DNA from: Stutzerimonas kunmingensis
Lineage (GTDB): Bacteria; Pseudomonadota; Gammaproteobacteria; Pseudomonadales; Pseudomonadaceae
Assembly (NCBI RefSeq): GCF_014764705.1
Contig: NZ_JACXXG010000020.1
Span: 21,800 to 85,799, forward strand
Direction of reading: 5' to 3'
Length of the DNA stretch: 64,000 nt
Position numbers and translations under genes: made by a program. Positions 55,964 to 64,000 of the stretch are shown here, in pieces. Under the pieces are notes generated by a model that saw only the letters and a list, made by a program, of their open reading frames with translations, was not told the origin of the DNA and searched no databases. Each line of letters begins with the position of its first letter. Within the stretch, counting starts at the first letter, position 1.

Positions 55964-56692
55964 GTGAACAAGCAGTGGATGGCCGTTGTTGCAGCGGTGA
56001 CGCTGGTACAGGGGTGCGCGACAGTGGATCGTGGTTCGATCCCCGTGGTGGACTCAGGCGCTCCCGTTTCCGAGGAGGTGGCGGCTCGCCAGGGATACCG
56101 CGCGCCAGCCGCGGTCGCGACGCCAAGGCAGCAGCAGGAGGATTCTGGGGTGGTGGTGATGGTGCCGCAAGGCAGCTCTGCACCGCTTGAGACGTTCGCC
56201 GCGCCAGATGCGCCCTTTGCCGGGTCGAGTGGAACGACAGGCGGAGATCAGCCTGCGTGGCAGCCGGCACCGTCAATCTCGGCGCCGGCCAGCACGCAGC
56301 AGCAACCGAGCATGCCCACCGGTATCCCGTCATCCGGCAGCAGCAGCGGCCTGGCCGCCGACGAGCAGCTGGATGGCCCTGTGCTCGCGCTGTTGACTAC
56401 GGCTCAACAGCAGCAGGGCGGTGGTGACCTGAATGGTGCGGCTTCCAGTCTCGAACGTGCGCAGCGTATTGCGCCGCGCGAGCCGCAGGTCCTTTATCGT
56501 CTGGCCCAGGTCCGCTTGGCGCAGGGGGATGCCACTCAGGCGGAGCAGCTGTCGCGCCGCGCATTGAGCTATGCCAGCGGGCGCCCGGCGCTGCAGGCCA
56601 GCCTCTGGGAGTTGATTGCGCAGGCACGTGAGCGGCGGGGCGACAGTGCCGGTGCCGCGCAGGCTCGTGAACGAGCCAAGGTCAATCTGTGA
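55964..56692 (+). CDS. Tetratricopeptide-repeat lipoprotein
   Basis: This 242-residue lipoprotein has a GTG start at 55964 and a lipobox LVQGC with the cysteine near residue 18. A low-complexity region rich in Ser, Gln and Pro (about 60-130) follows. At least two TPR-like units (about 140-235) contain LNGAASSLERAQRIAPREPQVLYRLAQVRLAQGD. It follows mrcB by 51 bases and overlaps the yqcC-like gene. The arrangement mrcB-lipoprotein-yqcC is conserved in pseudomonads and hints at a cell-wall role. Confidence 0.82.
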   Translation: MNKQWMAVVAAVTLVQGCATVDRGSIPVVDSGAPVSEEVAARQGYRAPAAVATPRQQQEDSGVVVMVPQGSSAPLETFAAPDAPFAGSSGTTGGDQPAWQPAPSISAPASTQQQPSMPTGIPSSGSSSGLAADEQLDGPVLALLTTAQQQQGGGDLNGAASSLERAQRIAPREPQVLYRLAQVRLAQGDATQAEQLSRRALSYASGRPALQASLWELIAQARERRGDSAGAAQARERAKVNL

Positions 56693-57018
56693 TGGAACCG
56701 CGCCTTCCGGCAGTCGCGCAGCAGCTGCTTTTGATCGAGCGCGAGCTGCGCACGCTTGACATGTGGAGCGTCGAGCCGCCGGCGCCGGAGGATCTGGCTA
56801 GCGTCGAGCCGTTTTGCGTGGATACGCTGCGCTTCGAGCAATGGCTGCAGTGGATATTCCTGCCGCGGATGAAGGCGATTGTCGAGGCGGATCATCCTCT
56901 GCCGCAGGCGTCGGGCATCTGTGCGATGGCAGAGCTGGTCTATCGGGAGGCGCGGGTAGTCAGTCTGCTCGAGGCGCTGCGTGCTTTCGATGCGTTGATC
57001 GAGGCGCCTTCGCGCTGA
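56692..57018 (+). CDS. YqcC family protein
   Basis: This 108-residue helical protein begins MEPRLPAVAQQLLLIERELR. It contains FCVDTLRFEQWLQWIFLPRMKAIVEADHPLP, the YqcC/DUF446 signature. In E. coli yqcC lies beside the tRNA pseudouridine synthase truC, but its own role is not established. The ATG overlaps the preceding stop (TGATG), giving coupled translation. Confidence 0.85.
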   Translation: MEPRLPAVAQQLLLIERELRTLDMWSVEPPAPEDLASVEPFCVDTLRFEQWLQWIFLPRMKAIVEADHPLPQASGICAMAELVYREARVVSLLEALRAFDALIEAPSR

Positions 57019-57059
57019 GCGGCTTGGCGCGCCGCTAGCGCAATGCCTGGAACCCGGAA

Positions 57060-57491
57060 TCAGTTGCAGTTTTCGGCGATCTTGCTGCGTGTTTCTGCGA
57101 TCTTTGCCTGCCGTTCCTCTTCGGTGATTCTCCGGGTTTCACCCTTCTCTTCGACACGTACCCGCGGATTGTTCTGCAGTTGCGCGAGGTTGGTGCGCAT
57201 CGTCTCGCAATAGCGCTTGCGTTCGGCCTCTTGCTCTGCGACCTGGCGCTTCACCTTGCGATCGATGCTCTGCTGGTCAACCTCGGTTTCGTCCTCGACG
57301 ACGGGGGCTGGCATCGTGGTCGATTTTGCCGGCGCGGTAACGGTGTTGACGGTTTCCACCTGCTGCCCTTGCGGCGGTTGCGCGCCGAAGTGCGTGACCC
57401 CCTGGGCGTCTACCCACTTGTATACCTGGGCGGCCATGACGTTGCCGCAAAGCGCCAGTACCAAGCCGCCCGCAAGAAACATGAATCGCAT
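57060..57491 (-). CDS. Secreted DUF4124 domain protein
   Basis: This 143-residue exported protein has a signal peptide ending VMAA-Q near residue 21. A DUF4124 domain (YKWVDAQGVTHFGAQPPQG, about 23-45) is followed by a charged, coiled-coil-like region rich in Glu and Arg (about 85-143). DUF4124 proteins are common periplasmic proteins of unknown function. It converges on yqcC and diverges from ilvI. Confidence 0.82.
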   Translation of the reverse strand: MRFMFLAGGLVLALCGNVMAAQVYKWVDAQGVTHFGAQPPQGQQVETVNTVTAPAKSTTMPAPVVEDETEVDQQSIDRKVKRQVAEQEAERKRYCETMRTNLAQLQNNPRVRVEEKGETRRITEEERQAKIAETRSKIAENCN

Positions 57492-57898
57492 GTCGTTACC
57501 TTCATTGGAATCGGAAACCGGCAGTCACTATACCCAAAAGCCAGAGCGCCGCTTCTGCACCCTGTCACAGCTCAACGCTGCCCAAACACAACGGCGAGCT
57601 TGACTTGCTGGTGCTGAATCCGAACAATTCGAGGCTTGCTGTCCTGAGTCGCCTCGCCGCAAGCGATACCGGCTCAGTCTAGACAGACATGAGGTGCTAC
57701 CCGCGCCGACCTGCATCACCCGCAACGCGTTACCTCGCGCTGGGTGGAGAGCCCGCGACACCAGGGTCTCTTCCAATACTGGCTCAGTCAGTGGCTGACG
57801 TAGTCGGCGACCACCGTCGCTCATGCCCTGCTGGCAGTAAACCTATTTCTGGCGGCTCCGACTTGGAATCGCTATCTGGCGTTTCAGAGGTGAACAAC
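57492..57898 (+). promoter_or_regulatory. Region upstream of ilvI
   Basis: About 400 bases divide the DUF4124 gene from ilvI and must hold both promoters. An open frame runs in phase into ilvI from 57689, but its composition and family length argue against coding. Sequence near 57603-57623 could be read as Leu-Asp-Leu-Leu-Val-Leu, reminiscent of a branched-chain leader peptide. It lacks a start codon with a ribosome site and no terminator/antiterminator pair is obvious. Confidence 0.35.
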
Positions 57899-59623
57899 GT
57901 GGAACTCTTATCCGGCGCTGAAATGGTCGTCCGCTCCCTGCGTGACGAAGGCGTTAAGTACATCTACGGGTACCCGGGCGGTGCCGTTCTGCATATCTAC
58001 GATGCGCTTTTCAAGGAAAAGGCCATCGAACACATCCTGGTTCGTCACGAGCAGGCCGCCACGCACATGGCCGATGGCTATGCGCGCGCGACCGGCAAGG
58101 CCGGCGTGGTGCTGGTGACCTCCGGTCCTGGGGCGACCAACGCCATCACCGGTATCGCCACCGCCTTCATGGACTCGATCCCGATGGTGGTCATCTCCGG
58201 TCAGGTGCCCAGCACCATGGTCGGCACCGATGCCTTCCAGGAAACCGACATGATCGGTATCTCCCGGCCCATCGTGAAGCACAGCTTCATGATCAAGCAT
58301 CCTTCGGAAATCCCCGAAGTGATGAAAAAGGCGTTCTATCTCGCCGAATCCGGGCGTCCAGGGCCGGTTGTCATCGACATTCCGAAGGACATGACCAACC
58401 CGGCCGATAAGTTCGAGTACGTCTATCCGAAGAAGGCCAAGCTGCGTTCGTACAGTCCGGCCGTGCGTGGACATTCGGGCCAGATTCGCAAAGCGGCGGA
58501 ACTGCTGCTGGGAGCCAAGCGGCCCATCATCTACGCCGGTGGCGGCGTGATCCTGGGCAAGGCCTCGGCGCAATTGACCGAGCTGGCGAAGATGCTCAAC
58601 CTGCCGGTGACCAACACCCTGATGGGCCTGGGTTGCTATCCGGGCGGTGACCGCCAGTTCGTCGGCATGCTCGGCATGCACGGCAGCTACACCGCCAACC
58701 TGGCCATGCACCATTCCGACGTGATCCTGGCGGTCGGTGCGCGCTTCGATGACCGCGTCATCAATGGTGCGGCGAAATTCTGCCCGAACGCCAAGATCAT
58801 CCATATCGACATCGACCCGGCGTCTATCTCCAAGACCATCAAGGCCGACATTCCGATCGTCGGTCCGGTCGACAGTGTGCTGACCGAGATGGTCGCCATC
58901 GTCAAGGAAATCGGTCAGACGCCGAATGCCGAGACGGTCGCCAGCTGGTGGAAACAGATCGACGAGTGGCGCGGCAACCGCGGGCTGTTCCCCTACGACA
59001 AGGGCGATGGTTCGATCATCAAGCCTCAGGCCGCCATCGAGGTGCTTTGCGAAGTGACCAAGGGCGACGCCTATGTAGCCTCGGACGTCGGTCAACACCA
59101 GATGTTCGCCTGCCAGTACTACAAGTTCGACAAGCCCAACCGTTGGCTCAACTCGGGCGGCCTCGGCACCATGGGCTTTGGTCTGCCTGCAGCCATGGGC
59201 GTGAAGCTGAACTTCCCCGAAGCCGATGTCGCGGTGGTGACGGGTGAGGGCAGCATCCAGATGAACATCCAGGAGCTGTCCACCTGCCTGCAGTACGACC
59301 TGCCGGTGAAGATCATCAACCTCAACAACGGTGCGCTGGGAATGGTTCGACAGTGGCAGGACATGGTGTACAACAGCCGCTATTCGCACTCCTACATGGA
59401 GTCGCTGCCAGACTTCGTCAAGCTGGCCGAGGCTTATGGTCACGTGGGAATGCGCATCACCGACCTCAAGGACCTCAAGCCGATGATGGAAGAGGCGTTC
59501 GCCATGAAGGATCGCCTGGTCTTCCTGGATATCGCGGTCGATACCGCTGAGCACGTCTATCCGATGCAGATCAAAGACGGTGCGATGCGCGACATGTGGC
59601 TGAGCAAGACGGAGCGGACCTGA
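57899..59623 (+). CDS. ilvI: Acetolactate synthase large subunit
   Basis: This ThDP- and FAD-dependent enzyme condenses pyruvate to acetolactate, the first common step of valine, leucine and isoleucine synthesis. From the GTG at 57899, behind AGAGG, it has 574 residues starting [14 protein letters not shown]. The catalytic Glu lies in [18 protein letters not shown] (near 48). The ThDP-Mg motif GEGSIQMN...[13 protein letters not shown] lies near 448-485. ilvH and ilvC follow in one operon, and the product also supplies the ketoisovalerate used by PanB. Confidence 0.96.
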   Translation: MELLSGAEMVVRSLRDEGVKYIYGYPGGAVLHIYDALFKEKAIEHILVRHEQAATHMADGYARATGKAGVVLVTSGPGATNAITGIATAFMDSIPMVVISGQVPSTMVGTDAFQETDMIGISRPIVKHSFMIKHPSEIPEVMKKAFYLAESGRPGPVVIDIPKDMTNPADKFEYVYPKKAKLRSYSPAVRGHSGQIRKAAELLLGAKRPIIYAGGGVILGKASAQLTELAKMLNLPVTNTLMGLGCYPGGDRQFVGMLGMHGSYTANLAMHHSDVILAVGARFDDRVINGAAKFCPNAKIIHIDIDPASISKTIKADIPIVGPVDSVLTEMVAIVKEIGQTPNAETVASWWKQIDEWRGNRGLFPYDKGDGSIIKPQAAIEVLCEVTKGDAYVASDVGQHQMFACQYYKFDKPNRWLNSGGLGTMGFGLPAAMGVKLNFPEADVAVVTGEGSIQMNIQELSTCLQYDLPVKIINLNNGALGMVRQWQDMVYNSRYSHSYMESLPDFVKLAEAYGHVGMRITDLKDLKPMMEEAFAMKDRLVFLDIAVDTAEHVYPMQIKDGAMRDMWLSKTERT

Positions 59624-59625
59624 TC

Positions 59626-60117
59626 ATGAGACACATCATTTCCCTGCTGATGGAAAACGAACCGGGTGCGCTGTCTCGTGTGGTCGGCCTGTTTTCGCAA
59701 CGCAACTACAACATCGAAAGCCTCACCGTGGCGCCGACCGAAGACCCGACCCTGTCGCGTCTAACGCTGACCACGGTAGGCCACGAGGAGGTGATCGAGC
59801 AGATCACCAAGAACCTCAACAAGCTGGTTGAGGTGGTCAAGCTGGTCGACCTGTCGGAGAGCGCCCATATCGAGCGTGAACTGATGCTGATCAAGGTCAA
59901 GGCCACCGGTGCCCAGCGCGCCGAGGTCAAGCGCACCACCGATATCTTCCGCGGGCAGATCGTCGACGTGACCACCAGCGTTTATACGATTCAGTTGGCC
60001 GGAACCAGCGACAAGCTGGACAGTTTCATCCAGGCCGTTGGCACTGCTTCGATCCTGGAGGTTGTGCGCAGTGGCGTCACCGGGATTTCCCGCGGTGACA
60101 AGGTGCTGAGTATCTAA
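59626..60117 (+). CDS. ilvH: Acetolactate synthase small (regulatory) subunit
   Basis: IlvH binds valine and confers feedback inhibition on IlvI. The 163 residues begin MRHIISLLMENEPGALSRVVGLFSQRNYNIESLTV, an ACT domain, and end with a second ACT-like half. The start is 2 bases after the ilvI stop, a tightly coupled pair. Confidence 0.97.
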   Translation: MRHIISLLMENEPGALSRVVGLFSQRNYNIESLTVAPTEDPTLSRLTLTTVGHEEVIEQITKNLNKLVEVVKLVDLSESAHIERELMLIKVKATGAQRAEVKRTTDIFRGQIVDVTTSVYTIQLAGTSDKLDSFIQAVGTASILEVVRSGVTGISRGDKVLSI

Positions 60118-60191
60118 CGGCTGGCGGACGCGTCGTCTCTCCAGTCAGTAACGTTTTATCGAATGGTCCACGAGGCCGGCAACAGGGGTAA

Positions 60192-61211
<1,020 letters not shown>

Positions 61212-61228
61212 TCGTTCTACTGCTCAAG

Positions 61229-61254
61229 AAAACGCGGCTTCGGCCGCGTTTTTT
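61229..61254 (+). terminator. Rho-independent terminator after ilvC
   Basis: AAAACGCGGC-TTCG-GCCGCGTTTT pairs perfectly over 10 bp and is followed by TT. It ends the ilvIHC operon. Confidence 0.92.
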
Positions 61255-61365
61255 CGTTCGGCCTGCCAGGCTTCTGGTATAAAACCCGGCTTTGGCCAGG
61301 CTGAACCCCAAGTCTCCAGGACTGGTCGAAATCTATCCGTAACCTGTTGTAGAAGGTGAATGCGC

Positions 61366-62205
61366 ATGAGTGGACAACCCGAAGAGCCGAACAAGCCAGT
61401 CGAGCCAGAAAGCATTCTGCCGATCGACGAGCATGTCGAGGAGACCCAAGAGCCTGATGGGCGCAAGGTTCGTCATCGTGGCATCTATCTGCTGCCCAAC
61501 CTGTTCACCACCGCCAACCTTTTTGCTGGTTTTTTTTCGATCATCACCGCGATTAACGGCAACTTCTACGTGGCCGCCGCCACGGTGTTCGTCGCCATGG
61601 TGCTCGATAGTCTGGATGGGCGCGTGGCTCGTCTCACCAATACCCAAAGCGCATTTGGTGCCGAGTACGATTCGCTGTCGGACATGGTTGCCTTTGGTCT
61701 GGCCCCCGCAGTGCTGGCGTACGAGTGGGCATTGTCCGAACTGGGTAATGTTGGTCTCACCGTCGCCTTCATATATGTCGCTTGCGCCGCTCTGCGTCTG
61801 GCGCGTTTCAATACGCAGATCGGTAAGGTGGACAAGCGCTGGTTTATTGGTCTGGCTAGCCCGGCTGCGGCGGGAGTAGTCGCCGGCTGGGTCTGGGCTG
61901 TCTGGGCACTGGATGAGGTTGGTATTCGCGGAGTCGATCTGCCGCTCATATTGGTCATGCTGTTCGCGCTGATGGTCGCGGCCGCAGGTTTGTTGATGGT
62001 CAGCAATATCAAGTACTACAGCTTCAAGGATCTCGATTTGAAAGGGCGCGTACCTTTCGTCGCTATCCTGATAGTAGTGCTCGTGTTCGCTGTCGTATTC
62101 AGTGATCCGCCCCGCATTCTGCTGTTGATCTTCCTGGCGTATGCGGCGTCCGGTCCTGTGCAGTACCTGATGCAGTTGCGCCGCCGCAAGCGCGTCGAGG
62201 GTTGA
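61366..62205 (+). CDS. pssA: CDP-diacylglycerol--serine O-phosphatidyltransferase
   Basis: PssA makes phosphatidylserine, the precursor of phosphatidylethanolamine. The protein has about 279 residues; ATGs at 61360 and 61366 are both usable, and AGAAGG suits the second slightly better. The CDP-alcohol phosphotransferase signature DG-x2-AR-x8-G-x3-D-x3-D is complete in DGRVARLTNTQSAFGAEYDSLSD near residue 87. About seven hydrophobic segments follow, so this is the integral-membrane type, not the soluble E. coli type. Confidence 0.93.
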   Translation: MSGQPEEPNKPVEPESILPIDEHVEETQEPDGRKVRHRGIYLLPNLFTTANLFAGFFSIITAINGNFYVAAATVFVAMVLDSLDGRVARLTNTQSAFGAEYDSLSDMVAFGLAPAVLAYEWALSELGNVGLTVAFIYVACAALRLARFNTQIGKVDKRWFIGLASPAAAGVVAGWVWAVWALDEVGIRGVDLPLILVMLFALMVAAAGLLMVSNIKYYSFKDLDLKGRVPFVAILIVVLVFAVVFSDPPRILLLIFLAYAASGPVQYLMQLRRRKRVEG

Positions 62206-62220
62206 TTTTCAACTCGGCTG

Positions 62221-62250
62221 CGCGTATTGCTCCATCGGAGTCAATACGCG
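62221..62250 (+). promoter_or_regulatory. Strong hairpin just before msrP
   Basis: CGCGTATTG and CAATACGCG pair perfectly over 9 bp, with an inner CTCC-ATC-GGAG extension. It ends one base before the GAGCAACCC that precedes the msrP start. No T run follows, so it is not a normal terminator. It could protect or limit the msrP translation start. Confidence 0.65.
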
Positions 62251-62259
62251 GAGCAACCC

Positions 62260-63267
62260 ATGCTTATCAAGATTCCCGCCTCCGGCGAGTGCCGTGAGTC
62301 AGAGGTAACGACCGAGGCTGCTTACTTGAGCCGTCGGCAGATTCTGGGTGGGGTGATGCTTTCGGGGGCTGCCGCCGGATTGCCTGCTCTCGCTAAAGCT
62401 TCCGAGCGTTATCCTGGCGTTACATCGGCGCCAGCACCGAAATGGTTCGCCGACAAGCTCGCCAGCGCCCGTTGGCAAGCAGTGGCCCCAGACGGCGAAG
62501 CCATCACGCCATTTGCGGACGCTTCCCAGTACAACAACTTCTACGAATTCGGCCCCAACAAGGGTGATCCGGCGCGTCATGCTTCGACTTTGAAAGTGGA
62601 GCCTTGGTCGGTGTTGATCGACGGTGAGGTCGATCAGCCTGGGCGTTACGCTCTTGAGGAACTGTGCTCGGAAAGCCGGCTCCAGGAACGCATCTATCGG
62701 CTTCGCTGTGTTGAAGCCTGGTCAATGGTCATTCCGTGGCTGGGATTTCCTTTGGCCGATCTGATTCGCAAGGCCCAACCGCATTCCTCTGCGAAGTTCA
62801 TTCGTTTCGAAACGGCGTACCGGTCGGAGGAAATGCGCGGAACCCGCTCCGGGTTTGGGCTGATCGATTGGCCCTATGTCGAAGGGTTGCGAATGGATGA
62901 GGCCATGCATCCGCTAACGTTGCTTGCAGTCGGGATGTATGGCCGTACGCTACCTAACCAGAATGGGGCGCCGCTGAGGCTGGTGGTCCCTTGGAAGTAC
63001 GGCTTCAAGAGCATCAAGTCGATTGTACGCATCAGCTTCGTGCGCGAGCAGCCGATTACGACCTGGCAGTCGATGGCGCCGCAGGAATATGGGTTCTACG
63101 CCAACGTCAACCCGAAGGTTTCGCATCCGCGATGGTCGCAAGCTCGTGAGCGCCGGCTCCCAGGAAGCCTGTTCAGCACAAACCTCCGGGACACCCAACT
63201 GTTCAACGGCTACGCGGAGCAAGTCGCGGGGTTATATAGCTCGATGGATCTCAGTAAGGACTATTGA
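62260..63267 (+). CDS. msrP: Methionine-sulfoxide reductase catalytic subunit MsrP
   Basis: MsrP (YedY) is a periplasmic molybdoenzyme that repairs oxidised methionine in envelope proteins. From the ATG at 62260 it has 335 residues. A twin-arginine motif SRRQILGGV lies near residues 24-32, followed by a hydrophobic stretch. YNNFYEFGPNKGDPARHA, the molybdenum-ligand cysteine in YRLRCVEAWSMVIPW (near 150) and LVVPWKYGFKSIKSI are family hallmarks. It overlaps msrQ (stop and start within ATTGATG). Confidence 0.95.
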   Translation: MLIKIPASGECRESEVTTEAAYLSRRQILGGVMLSGAAAGLPALAKASERYPGVTSAPAPKWFADKLASARWQAVAPDGEAITPFADASQYNNFYEFGPNKGDPARHASTLKVEPWSVLIDGEVDQPGRYALEELCSESRLQERIYRLRCVEAWSMVIPWLGFPLADLIRKAQPHSSAKFIRFETAYRSEEMRGTRSGFGLIDWPYVEGLRMDEAMHPLTLLAVGMYGRTLPNQNGAPLRLVVPWKYGFKSIKSIVRISFVREQPITTWQSMAPQEYGFYANVNPKVSHPRWSQARERRLPGSLFSTNLRDTQLFNGYAEQVAGLYSSMDLSKDY

Positions 63268-63878
63268 TGCGCTACCCCGTGTGGCGGCCGGCGGTTTTCG
63301 CCTGCGCCGCGAGCTTGCCGTTGTATTGGCTGTATCTGGGCTGGCAGTTCGCGCTTGGTCCTGACCCAGGCAAGGTGCTGGTCGATAATCTCGGTGAGGG
63401 TGCGCTGGTTTTGCTGCTTCTGACGCTTTCGATGACTCCGATGCAACGGCTGACAGGATGGGGTGGCTGGCTGGCCGTCCGACGTCAGCTCGGACTGTGG
63501 TGTTTCACCTATGCACTGCTGCACCTGAGTGGTTATCTATACTTCTTATTGGGTGGCGAGTTTTCTCGTTTGGGCGAGGAATTGCGCGAACGCCCCTATG
63601 TTCTGGTCGGTGGACTAGGGTTTGTCGGACTGACCGTCTTGGCGATGACATCATCCCGGTGGAGCATGCGCCGGCTTGGTAAGCGCTGGAAGAAAGTGCA
63701 TAGATTGGTTTATCTCATTGTCATTCTTGCGTTGCTGCATATGCTCTGGGTCGTTCGAGCGGACGCGGCCCGTTGGTTTCTCTATGCGGGTATTGCAATG
63801 GCGCTGTTCTTCTTGCGTGTTCCAGCGGTGACTAAGACTCTCGCTTCAGTGCGCAGCCGAAAAGGTAGGGGTAAATAA
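63264..63878 (+). CDS. msrQ: Haem-binding membrane subunit MsrQ
   Basis: MsrQ (YedZ) is a b-type haem membrane protein that supplies electrons from the respiratory chain to MsrP. The 204 residues have about six hydrophobic segments of the ferric-reductase-like type. Histidines likely to bind haem lie in YALLHLSGYLYF and KVHRLVYLIVILALLHMLWV. The four-base overlap with msrP ensures matched synthesis. Confidence 0.94.
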   Translation: MMRYPVWRPAVFACAASLPLYWLYLGWQFALGPDPGKVLVDNLGEGALVLLLLTLSMTPMQRLTGWGGWLAVRRQLGLWCFTYALLHLSGYLYFLLGGEFSRLGEELRERPYVLVGGLGFVGLTVLAMTSSRWSMRRLGKRWKKVHRLVYLIVILALLHMLWVVRADAARWFLYAGIAMALFFLRVPAVTKTLASVRSRKGRGK

Positions 63879-63893
63879 AACTGAAATAAACGG

Positions 63894-63921
63894 TTGACGT
63901 TGATTTTCAGGCTCCTATAAT
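63894..63921 (+). promoter_or_regulatory. rRNA operon promoter
   Basis: TTGACG (63894-63899) and TATAAT (63916-63921) are 16 bases apart, followed by GCGCACCAC, a GC-rich discriminator typical of ribosomal RNA promoters. An AT-rich stretch (AAATAAAACTGAAATAAA) lies upstream, like an UP element. In P. aeruginosa an rrn operon follows msrQ, which supports the assignment. Confidence 0.8.
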
Positions 63922-64000
63922 GCGCACCACTTCCGGCGCAGTCCTTAAGCAAAACCTCTTGTAAATCAAAAGGTTAGCGAAATAAAAGGGTTGCACGGAT
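63922..64000 (+). other. Start of rRNA operon leader, cut by the window end
   Basis: This is the leader before 16S rRNA, which must begin beyond the window. TTGCAC at 63991-63996 could be the -35 of a second promoter, but its -10 would lie outside. No rRNA gene sequence is visible yet. Confidence 0.6.

Noticed and set aside
57600..57680. Possible branched-chain leader peptide (Leu-Asp-Leu-Leu-Val-Leu) before ilvI
   Set aside because: No ATG or GTG with a ribosome site opens this frame before the Leu/Val run, and no alternative terminator/antiterminator hairpins could be drawn.
57908..59554. 548-codon minus-strand open frame over ilvI
   Set aside because: It is the antisense shadow of an intact acetolactate synthase gene; no ribosome site or domain is visible.

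Overview
The window is GC-rich chromosomal DNA from a Pseudomonas-type gammaproteobacterium. Gene order and product types match Pseudomonas aeruginosa block by block. The Stutzerimonas (P. stutzeri) group is my best guess, but this is inference only. Nearly all of it is core genome. I see no insertion sequence, prophage, CRISPR array or tRNA. The most interesting content is regulatory and lies between genes.

Block A (1 to about 27440) runs through infB-rbfA-truB-rpsO-pnp on the plus strand, then a BON-domain periplasmic gene behind a complete-looking sigma54 promoter. The minus strand then carries two DUF2845 genes and a DUF748 gene, an rRNA-type methyltransferase, a DUF2236 protein, pgi, panD-panC-panB-folK-pcnB, the sRNA CrcZ, cbrB-cbrA-cbrX, gluQRS and dksA. 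An aminotransferase gene and sfsA follow on the plus strand. The cbrAB-crcZ part controls carbon catabolite repression: CbrA senses, CbrB activates crcZ with sigma54, and CrcZ RNA titrates Hfq/Crc.

A variable junction (about 27440-32040) holds a lone rmlD-type reductase, an AEC transporter, a 28-residue membrane peptide, a VC0807-type membrane protein and a YbhN-type membrane protein.

Block B (32040-46390, all minus strand) has dsbD, aroQ, accB-accC, prmA, a DUF3426 zinc-ribbon protein, dusB-fis, purH, purD and the hybrid sensor kinase retS. It covers fatty-acid, purine and shikimate biosynthesis, global regulation and disulfide reduction.

Block C (46452-64000) has a Rieske protein, the haem-uptake genes phuU-phuV-phuW, the Fur-regulated sRNA PrrF (single copy here), cbpA, a TfoX-C protein, a methyltransferase, a phosphotransferase/P-loop protein, mrcB (PBP1B), a TPR lipoprotein, yqcC, a DUF4124 gene, ilvI-ilvH-ilvC, pssA and msrP-msrQ. 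The window ends just inside an rRNA operon promoter and leader.

These three blocks are far apart in P. aeruginosa PAO1 (as I recall, about PA4744-PA4721, PA4856-PA4845 and PA4707-PA4691), so the window also records two rearrangement junctions.
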